Assembly: GCF_014836495.1 (NCBI RefSeq) | Contig: NZ_JACSQT010000001.1 | Span: 186,001 to 250,000 of the forward strand | DNA: 64,000 nt | Reading direction: 5' to 3' | From: Cytobacillus stercorigallinarum | Lineage (GTDB): Bacteria; Bacillota; Bacilli; Bacillales; Cytobacillaceae | In this document: one piece after another, positions 57,963 to 64,000 of the stretch | Position numbering within the stretch: the first letter of the stretch is position 1 | How the letters are laid out: each line of letters opens with the position of its first letter | Notes under the pieces: model-generated | The model's database searches: none | The model's input: only the letters and a program-made list of their open reading frames with translations | What the model was told of the DNA's origin: nothing | Position numbers and translations under genes: made by a program

Positions 57963-59192
57963 GTGGGCTTAATTGTACAAAAATTTGGTGGAACCTCCGT
58001 AGGCTCGGTTGATCATATTCAAAATGTAGCCAACCGTGTCATTGCAGAAAAAAATAATGGTAATGATATCGTTGTTGTTGTGTCGGCCATGGGCAAAACG
58101 ACTGATCAATTAGTTGGCATGGCAAAAGAATTATCAACCGCTCCAAGTAAGAGAGAAATGGATATGTTGTTATCTACAGGTGAACAAGTAACGATCTCTT
58201 TATTAACAATTGCTTTAAATGCAAAAGGGTATGAGGCAACTTCCTTTACGGGCTGGCAAGCAGGGATTAAAACGGAATCAGTACATGGCGACGCCAGAAT
58301 CACTGATATTGACACAAAACCTGTTTCACAAGAGTTAAAAAAAGGGAGAATTGTTATCGTAGCGGGTTTTCAAGGTTTAAGTGAGACTGGCCAAATCACC
58401 ACATTAGGTCGAGGTGGTTCCGATACAACAGCAGTGGCTCTTGCAGCAGTATTAAAAGCGGATAAATGTGATATTTACACCGATGTAACAGGTGTGTTCA
58501 CAACGGATCCTCGTTATGTAAAAAATGCAAGAAAGCTTCCATCTATCTCGTACGATGAAATGCTTGAATTAGCTAATCTTGGTGCAGGCGTTCTGCATCC
58601 TAGAGCAGTTGAGTTTGCAAAGAATTATAATGTAAAGCTTGAAGTGCGCTCTAGTATGGAAAGAGAAGAAGGAACAATAATTGAGGAGGTTGCGGAAATG
58701 GAAGAGAACTTAGTTGTTAGAGGGGTTGCTTTTGAAGATGATATTACAAGGGTATCTGTACTAGGGATTAAAGACCCTTTAATAAGCCTTTCATCCATCT
58801 TTTCACTCTTAGCGAAAGAACATATAAATGTCGATATTATTATCCAAAGTATCACAGATGATAAATCATCAAGCTTATCTTTTTCCATTAAAAACCAAGA
58901 TCTTACAGAGACTGTGAAAATACTAGAAAAAAATCGAGAAGCATTAAGTTATGATCAGATTGAATGGGAATCACAATTGGCGAAAATCTCGATTGTTGGT
59001 TCTGGAATGATCTCAAACCCAGGGGTAGCAGCTGAGATGTTTAATGTATTAGCTGCTAATAACATCGTTGTAAAAATGGTCAGTACATCGGAAATAAAAG
59101 TCTCGGCTGTGATAGACCAAGCGCATATGTTAAATGCTGCTCAAGCTTTGCATCAAACGTTTGATTTAGCCGGGGATTTAGTAAAAAATTAA
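57963..59192 (+). CDS. lysC: Lysine-sensitive aspartokinase II
   Basis: A 409-residue kinase phosphorylating aspartate, the first step toward lysine, threonine, methionine and diaminopimelate. The N-terminal kinase shows VQKFGGTSVG, the phosphate-binding FQGLSETGQITTLGRGGSDT and VTGVFTTDPRYV. Two ACT domains (about 260-409) bind the inhibitor. The start is GTG. An internal start produces the beta subunit. Transcription is controlled by the lysine riboswitch upstream. Confidence 0.97.
   Translation: MGLIVQKFGGTSVGSVDHIQNVANRVIAEKNNGNDIVVVVSAMGKTTDQLVGMAKELSTAPSKREMDMLLSTGEQVTISLLTIALNAKGYEATSFTGWQAGIKTESVHGDARITDIDTKPVSQELKKGRIVIVAGFQGLSETGQITTLGRGGSDTTAVALAAVLKADKCDIYTDVTGVFTTDPRYVKNARKLPSISYDEMLELANLGAGVLHPRAVEFAKNYNVKLEVRSSMEREEGTIIEEVAEMEENLVVRGVAFEDDITRVSVLGIKDPLISLSSIFSLLAKEHINVDIIIQSITDDKSSSLSFSIKNQDLTETVKILEKNREALSYDQIEWESQLAKISIVGSGMISNPGVAAEMFNVLAANNIVVKMVSTSEIKVSAVIDQAHMLNAAQALHQTFDLAGDLVKN
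58698..59192 (+). CDS. In-frame aspartokinase II beta subunit
   Basis: The ATG at 58698 is codon 246 of lysC and is preceded by GAGGAGGT seven bases upstream. B. subtilis LysC makes its beta subunit from an internal start at the same residue, which supports real use. The product of 164 residues holds only the ACT regulatory domains. Confidence 0.8.
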   Translation: MEENLVVRGVAFEDDITRVSVLGIKDPLISLSSIFSLLAKEHINVDIIIQSITDDKSSSLSFSIKNQDLTETVKILEKNREALSYDQIEWESQLAKISIVGSGMISNPGVAAEMFNVLAANNIVVKMVSTSEIKVSAVIDQAHMLNAAQALHQTFDLAGDLVKN

Positions 59193-59203
59193 ATAAGACA
59201 GGA

Positions 59204-59256
59204 AAATCCAAACAACATTCCAATGCCTTAATAGAATGAAGTTTGGATTTTTTTGT
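59204..59256 (+). terminator. Terminator between lysC and yslB
   Basis: AAATCCAAAC pairs with GTTTGGATTT, with an inner CATTC/GAATG stem, and seven T residues follow. Confidence 0.85.
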
Positions 59257-59274
59257 TTACTGTTTACCTATTTA

Positions 59275-59751
59275 TTAGGTATGGATATTGTCCTTTTTAT
59301 CCCATTTGACTGTGAAGAGAACCTTCCCCCCTTTTTTACGTGGGTGCTCGAAAGTTTCGCAAATCACTTCTTTTTTCTGTTCGATTTGTTGAGCAATAAA
59401 ACCAGCTTCTAACTGGAATGTGGCATGGGCCTTTTCCTTACAACGTTTTTGAATGAGTTCGCTTGTCAACTCGTATTGGATTTCTTTTTTGTTTTCGAGG
59501 TTTTTCGTCAAGTTTCCCCAGCCAGCCTCGATAAAGAAGCTGAATAAGTCTTCTTCTGTTTCAAGAGGATATTTACGGGCTAGTCTCTTGCCTGCCCAGT
59601 ATAAAATATCTGGTGCGTCTTTTCCTAGCAAATCATGTAAAAGTTCTTCTCTAATTAATTCATAACCAAAGGCTGGAATCACTTCTTTGTTTGGTTCGAT
59701 TGGTTCTGTCATGTTTTCGGTTTCTTCTATTTGGGCTTCTTGAGATGGCAT
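59275..59751 (-). CDS. yslB: YslB-family protein (DUF2507)
   Basis: A 158-residue soluble protein related to V4R/4-vinyl-reductase-like ligand-binding folds, matching YslB (DUF2507). Conserved parts include GYELIREELLHDLLG and DILYWAGKRLARKYP. The first 20 residues are acidic and poorly conserved, so a start at residue 14 is possible. Function unknown. It is convergent with lysC and divergent from sdhCAB, as in B. subtilis. Confidence 0.85.
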   Translation of the reverse strand: MPSQEAQIEETENMTEPIEPNKEVIPAFGYELIREELLHDLLGKDAPDILYWAGKRLARKYPLETEEDLFSFFIEAGWGNLTKNLENKKEIQYELTSELIQKRCKEKAHATFQLEAGFIAQQIEQKKEVICETFEHPRKKGGKVLFTVKWDKKDNIHT

Positions 59752-60060
59752 ATTATGCTAAATCTCCCCTCTTTCTTAAAGTCTAATATATACAATTTAC
59801 TTGGAAAAAACGAATACGTACAGTAAAAAGGGAAAAATTTTTAGTTTGTAAAGCTAGTGTAAATTATGGGAATAATCTTAACACTAATAATACCCTGATA
59901 AAAATGTATGTTTATGCGTAATAAATGAATATTTTTGCGCGTTCTAAGCTATTTTAATATACCGCAAAATAGAGTTAGAAAAAACTATATCAATGGTTTT
60001 TTGGGTGAAAGTAGAATAGAAAAAATTTTCGTAATATCGACAAAATCTGTATCCGTTTTC
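59752..60060. other. Intergenic stretch between yslB and the sdh promoter
   Basis: About 310 AT-rich bases. Weak promoter-like motifs occur (TTGGAA at 59801, TTGTAA at 59846) without clear partners. An open frame across 59935-60195 reads as non-coding. No element recognised. Confidence 0.4.
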
Positions 60061-60089
60061 TTGACGCTTATGGGCTATGGGAGTAAAAT
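60061..60089 (+). promoter_or_regulatory. Sigma-A promoter for sdhCAB
   Basis: TTGACG (60061-60066) and TAAAAT (60084-60089) with a 17-base spacer. The leader of about 100 bases holds a GAAAATG/CATTTTC hairpin at 60112-60130. Confidence 0.75.
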
Positions 60090-60199
60090 GGACATGTCAT
60101 ATAAATGTTTTGAAAATGATTTGCATTTTCTTAGTGATGCGAAGGATTTGTTATGTACATATTCAGCGTGTCATGCTACAAATTCAAGGGGGTAAACTT

Positions 60200-60808
60200 A
60201 TGGCGGGTAATCGAGAGTTTTTTAATCGCAGATTGCATTCATTACTTGGAGTTATACCTGTTGGGGTCTTTCTAATCCAACACTTAGTAGTGAACCATTT
60301 TGCAACTAGGGGAGAAGAGGCATTTAATAACGCATCACATTTCATGGAAAGTCTTCCTTTTAGATATTTCCTAGAAATATTTATTATTTTCTTACCTTTG
60401 TTATATCATGCAATTTACGGACTTTACATTGCATTTACAGCAAAAAATAATACTTCAAGATTCGGATTTTTCCGAAACTGGATGTTCTTTGTTCAACGTG
60501 TAACCGGTGTAATTACATTGATTTTCATCGTATGGCATGTTTGGGAAACACGTATTGCAGCAATGTTCGGTGCTGAAGTAAATTATGATATGATGGCTGA
60601 TATTTTGTCTAGCCCATTCATGTTAGTATTTTACATCGTTGGTGTATTATCTGCAATTTTCCACTTTGCAAATGGTTTATGGTCATTCATGGTAAGCTGG
60701 GGAATTACAGTATCTCCTAGATCACAATTGATTTCAACTTATGTAACTTTAGTCATTTTTGTCGCATTATCAATTGTAGGTATTCGTGCTATTTTTGCTT
60801 TCGTATAA
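60200..60808 (+). CDS. sdhC: Succinate dehydrogenase cytochrome b558 subunit
   Basis: A 202-residue membrane anchor with five hydrophobic segments and several conserved histidines (LHSLLG, LIQHLVVNHF, LLYHAIYG, VWHVWETR) that carry the two haem b groups and the menaquinone site. The length equals B. subtilis SdhC. I chose the ATG at 60200 after AAGGGGG over a long upstream in-frame extension. It heads the sdhCAB operon. Confidence 0.97.
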   Translation: MAGNREFFNRRLHSLLGVIPVGVFLIQHLVVNHFATRGEEAFNNASHFMESLPFRYFLEIFIIFLPLLYHAIYGLYIAFTAKNNTSRFGFFRNWMFFVQRVTGVITLIFIVWHVWETRIAAMFGAEVNYDMMADILSSPFMLVFYIVGVLSAIFHFANGLWSFMVSWGITVSPRSQLISTYVTLVIFVALSIVGIRAIFAFV

Positions 60809-60877
60809 TGAATACATACATTTTTCTATAATTTGTTCGGTTTTTAGAGGTATTAGTATTAAGGGAGTGAGTCAGAT

Positions 60878-62629
60878 ATGGGTAAAGGAAAGGTTATTGT
60901 TGTCGGTGGCGGATTAGCCGGATTGATGGCAACTGTTAAAATTGCTGAAGCTGGCGGACAAGTAGAATTATTTTCTTTAGTGCCGGTTAAACGTTCTCAC
61001 TCTGTTTGTGCCCAAGGTGGTATTAACGGAGCGGTAAATACAAAAGGTGAAGGGGATTCTCCTTGGATTCACTTTGATGATACAATTTATGGTGGTGACT
61101 TCTTAGCCAACCAACCTCCAGTTAAGGCGATGGCAGAAGCAGCACCTGGCATTATACATTTATTCGACCGTATGGGTGTTATGTTCAACCGTACACCTGA
61201 AGGATTATTAGATTTTAGACGCTTTGGCGGAACACAGCATCACCGTACTGCCTTCGCTGGTGCGACAACAGGTCAACAATTGCTTTATGCATTGGATGAG
61301 CAAGTGCGTCGTCACGAAGTAGCAGGGTTAGTAACAAAATATGAAGGTTGGGAGTTCTTAGGGACTGTCATTGATGATGACGGTGTTTGTCGCGGGGTAG
61401 TGGCACAAAACCTACAAACAATGGAGATCCAATCATTCTCAGCAGATGCTGTCATTATGGCTTCTGGTGGACCAGGAATTATCTTTGGTAAATCTACTAA
61501 CTCTATTATTAACACAGGTTCTGCCGCATCAATCGTGTATCAACAAGGTGCTTACTATGCAAATGGTGAGTTCATTCAAATCCATCCAACTGCGATACCA
61601 GGGGATGACAAACTACGTCTAATGAGTGAATCTGCACGTGGTGAAGGTGGTCGTGTATGGACATATAAAGATGGGAAACCATGGTATTTCTTAGAGGAAA
61701 AATATCCAGCTTACGGTAACTTGGTTCCTCGTGATATTGCTACACGTGAAATCTTTGATGTTTGTGTAAACCAAAAACTAGGTATCAATGGTGAAAACAT
61801 GGTTTACCTTGATCTTTCACATAAAGATCCGAAAGAATTAGATATTAAATTGGGTGGTATTATTGAAATTTACGAGAAATTCCAAGGTGATGACCCTCGT
61901 AAAGTACCAATGAAAATCTTCCCAGCTGTTCACTATTCAATGGGTGGATTATGGGTAGATTATGATCAAATGACAAATATCCCTGGATTGTTTGCTGCAG
62001 GTGAGTGTGATTATTCTCAACATGGCGGTAACCGTCTTGGAGCTAACTCATTACTTTCTGCTATTTATGGTGGTATGGTCGCTGGACCAAAAGCACTTGA
62101 ATATATTGAAGGATTAGAAAAATCAAGTGAAGATTTATCTTCTTCATTATTTGAAGGTGCAGTTCAACAAGAACAAGAGAAATGGAATAAAATCATGTCT
62201 CTTGATGGAACAGAAAATGCATATATCCTGCACAAAGAACTTGGTGAATGGATGACTGATAATGTAACAGTTGTTCGTCATAATGATCGTTTGTTAAAAA
62301 CAGATGCTAAGATTGTTGAATTGTTAGAGAGATATGAAAATATCAACATTAACGATACAGCAAAATGGAGTAACCAAGGGGCAGCGTTTACTCGTCAATT
62401 ACAAAATATGCTTCAATTAGCTCGTGTCATTACAATTGGTGCATATAACCGTAACGAAAGCCGCGGTGCTCATTACAAACCAGAATTCCCTGAGCGAAAT
62501 GATGATGAATTCTTAAAAACAACTATGGCTAAATTCGTTGATGGCAAATCAGCGCCACAATTCCATTACGAAGAAGTGGATATCAGCTTGATTAAGCCAC
62601 GTAAACGTGACTATACAAAGAAACATTAA
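60878..62629 (+). CDS. sdhA: Succinate dehydrogenase flavoprotein subunit
   Basis: A 583-residue subunit that oxidises succinate to fumarate at the membrane. The dinucleotide-binding VGGGLAGLMA is at the N-terminus; His41 in RSHSVCAQGG is the expected covalent FAD attachment point. Substrate-site parts include QIHPTA and HYSMGGLWVDYD. AGGGAGTGAG precedes the ATG. It lies between sdhC and sdhB. Confidence 0.98.
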   Translation: MGKGKVIVVGGGLAGLMATVKIAEAGGQVELFSLVPVKRSHSVCAQGGINGAVNTKGEGDSPWIHFDDTIYGGDFLANQPPVKAMAEAAPGIIHLFDRMGVMFNRTPEGLLDFRRFGGTQHHRTAFAGATTGQQLLYALDEQVRRHEVAGLVTKYEGWEFLGTVIDDDGVCRGVVAQNLQTMEIQSFSADAVIMASGGPGIIFGKSTNSIINTGSAASIVYQQGAYYANGEFIQIHPTAIPGDDKLRLMSESARGEGGRVWTYKDGKPWYFLEEKYPAYGNLVPRDIATREIFDVCVNQKLGINGENMVYLDLSHKDPKELDIKLGGIIEIYEKFQGDDPRKVPMKIFPAVHYSMGGLWVDYDQMTNIPGLFAAGECDYSQHGGNRLGANSLLSAIYGGMVAGPKALEYIEGLEKSSEDLSSSLFEGAVQQEQEKWNKIMSLDGTENAYILHKELGEWMTDNVTVVRHNDRLLKTDAKIVELLERYENININDTAKWSNQGAAFTRQLQNMLQLARVITIGAYNRNESRGAHYKPEFPERNDDEFLKTTMAKFVDGKSAPQFHYEEVDISLIKPRKRDYTKKH

Positions 62630-62660
62630 GAAAAACTCGATGAAAGGGGAGTAATTAATC

Positions 62661-63434
62661 GTGTCAGAAGCAGCAGTAAAGTCTAAAACAGTATTATTTC
62701 AAATTACAAGACAAGATAGTCCTGATTCAAATCCTTATGTAGAAGAATTTGAACTTGATTATCGTCCAAATATGAATGTTATTTCTGCTCTAATGGAAAT
62801 TCGAAGAAACCCGGTAAATACAAAAGGGGAGCATACAACACCAATTACTTGGGACATGAACTGTTTGGAAGAAGTTTGTGGAGCTTGTTCTATGGTTATT
62901 AACGGCAAGCCGCGTCAATCTTGTACAGCCTTGATTGACCAATTAGAACAGCCAATCCGTTTAGCACCTATGAAAACATTCCCGGTTGTACGTGACTTAC
63001 AAGTTGATCGTAGTCGCATGTTTGATTCATTGAAAAAAGTAAAAGCATGGATTCCGATTGATGGCACATATGATTTAGGTCCAGGACCGCGTATGCCAGA
63101 GAAAAAACGTCAATGGGCTTATGAATTATCCAAATGTATGACTTGTGGTGTTTGTTTAGAAGCATGTCCAAATGTAAACAGTAAATCTGATTTTATCGGA
63201 CCAGCACCACTTTCTCAAGTGCGTTTATTCAACTCTCATCCAACTGGTGAAATGAATAAGGCAGATCGTTTAGAGGAAATTATGGGTGACGGTGGCCTTG
63301 CTAACTGTGGTAACTCACAAAACTGTGTGCAATCTTGCCCTAAAGGTATTCCTTTAACAACATCAATTGCCGCGCTTAACCGTGATACAACATTACAATC
63401 TTTCAAAAATTTCTTTGGAAGTGACCGTGTGTAA
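62661..63434 (+). CDS. sdhB: Succinate dehydrogenase iron-sulfur subunit
   Basis: A 257-residue subunit passing electrons from SdhA to the quinone. The 2Fe-2S cysteines are in CLEEVCGACSMVINGK with a fourth in PRQSC. The C-terminal ferredoxin-like cysteines are in CMTCGVCLEACPNV and CGNSQNCVQSCPKGIP. The start is GTG after AAGGGGAG. A strong terminator ends the operon. Confidence 0.98.
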   Translation: MSEAAVKSKTVLFQITRQDSPDSNPYVEEFELDYRPNMNVISALMEIRRNPVNTKGEHTTPITWDMNCLEEVCGACSMVINGKPRQSCTALIDQLEQPIRLAPMKTFPVVRDLQVDRSRMFDSLKKVKAWIPIDGTYDLGPGPRMPEKKRQWAYELSKCMTCGVCLEACPNVNSKSDFIGPAPLSQVRLFNSHPTGEMNKADRLEEIMGDGGLANCGNSQNCVQSCPKGIPLTTSIAALNRDTTLQSFKNFFGSDRV

Positions 63435-63446
63435 TAGCTTTTATAG

Positions 63447-63480
63447 AACACTGAGGCTTATAGCCTCAGTGTTTTTTTTA
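63447..63480 (+). terminator. Intrinsic terminator after sdhB
   Basis: Perfect arms AACACTGAGGC and GCCTCAGTGTT with a TTATA loop and a long T-run. Confidence 0.95.
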
Positions 63481-63620
63481 TTCAATTAAAGTTAAACGTA
63501 TGTATCTTCATTTAAAAAGCAATGTTATTAATCAAATTGAGTCTTTTGTACTGAAAATTCATAATAATAAAACATAATACCTATTATTTGATTAATAAAA
63601 AAAGTACTTTCCGCTTATTT

Positions 63621-63650
63621 TTGACAAATAATGTAGAATTTTTGTTATAA
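63621..63650 (+). promoter_or_regulatory. Promoter for the terminal secreted-protein gene
   Basis: TTGACA (63621-63626) and TTATAA (63645-63650) with an 18-base spacer. Confidence 0.6.
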
Positions 63651-63724
63651 ATAAACACGAATCATAGAAAAACTGGTATATTTCAGTTGTTGAAAGATTA
63701 ATAATAATTTGAAGGAGGAACAGA

Positions 63725-64000
63725 ATGAAATTAGCTAGTAATCGATGGTTGGCCTTATTGATCATTTTTATGTTAGTATTTTCTAGCTTCAGCCCTCTAG
63801 CGGGACAAGCAGCACAAGAAGATGTTTTGACAGTGAGTGAAGCGATTGAAAATAACGAAGGTAATGCAACAGTAGAAGGTTACATAGTAGGTCATACAGT
63901 TTCGACGAATAATTACAATTTTAATCCACCTTTCAGTAATGATTATAATATTGCGATAGCTGATGATGCGAATGAGCAAGATGCGTCAAAGATTTTACCT
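63725..64000 (+). CDS. Secreted protein with DUF6359-like domain (3' end outside window)
   Basis: The frame is open from the ATG at 63725 to the window end (92 codons), with GAAGGAGG upstream. The first 31 residues are a signal peptide: MKLASNR, a hydrophobic core, and cleavage probably after GQAA. The rest, VSEAIENNEGNATVEGYIVG then NFNPPFSNDYNIAIAD, resembles the DUF6359/OB-like domain at the front of secreted nucleases such as YhcR. The full gene may be a cell-surface nuclease or phosphoesterase, but only its start is seen. In B. subtilis the genes after sdhB differ, so this may be a local insertion. Confidence 0.65.
   Translation, partial: MKLASNRWLALLIIFMLVFSSFSPLAGQAAQEDVLTVSEAIENNEGNATVEGYIVGHTVSTNNYNFNPPFSNDYNIAIADDANEQDASKILP

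Noticed and set aside
59935-60195. Open frame of 86 codons before sdhC
   Set aside because: It overlaps the sdh promoter and leader, has no ribosome binding site and its translation resembles no protein.

Overview
The window is one contiguous piece of a low-GC Gram-positive chromosome, most likely a spore-forming Bacillaceae. Three things support this. Gene order closely follows the Bacillus subtilis stretch from ytsJ-accDA to sdhCAB. Sporulation genes (ytvI, ytaF, ytxC, sspI) are present. Regulation relies on T-boxes, an L-box, cre-like and CcpN-like sites and Firmicute-type intrinsic terminators. The species cannot be named from sequence alone. I saw no rRNA, tRNA, CRISPR array, prophage or complete insertion sequence.

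Layout. 1-10991: end of malic enzyme, a GntR regulator, accDA, pfkA-pyk, a DASS anion transporter, fxsA, ytvI (minus strand) and ytwI. 11037-15105: TCA genes citZ, icd and mdh with structured leaders and internal hairpins. 15260-18547: a MaoC-like gene under a cre site, then phoPR and a PhoP-box array. 18847-23728: polA, mutM, ytaF, coaE. 24013-29903: gapB, speD, nrdR, dnaB, dnaI, ytxC. 29923-33725: T-box plus thrS, then L20 leader plus infC-rpmI-rplT. 33965-38468: ysdA, a TVP38 protein, ysdB (minus), dut, a M42 peptidase, sspI (minus) and a SpoU methyltransferase. 38529-42314: T-box plus pheST. 42452-42712: an inverted-repeat element. 42725-49455: rnhC (minus), zapA, cvpA, polX, mutS2, yshE and a 24-residue membrane peptide. 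49767-55096: the fatty-acid degradation cluster lcfA, fadR, fadB, etfBA. 55328-63434: trxA, uvrC, L-box plus lysC, yslB (minus) and sdhCAB. 63725-64000: start of a secreted protein.

How it fits together. Most genes serve central carbon metabolism (lower glycolysis, gluconeogenic gapB, TCA enzymes, malonyl-CoA synthesis, beta-oxidation with its electron-transfer flavoprotein, succinate dehydrogenase) or housekeeping DNA, RNA and protein synthesis. The recognisable switches match these roles: amino-acid-sensing leaders before thrS, pheS and lysC; CcpN-like sites at gapB; a FadR-type operator at fadR; and a ribosomal-protein leader before infC.

Nothing here looks like a large unknown multi-gene system. 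The most promising undescribed signals are regulatory. They are a four-repeat PhoP-box array driving a possible C-rich short RNA after phoR; a 17-bp operator-like motif shared by citZ and etfB; a FadR/GntR-like palindrome between a GntR gene and accD; leaders that can hide the ribosome binding sites of speD and ytaF; and a 24-residue membrane peptide coupled to yshE. All are read by eye and none has been tested by folding or database search.
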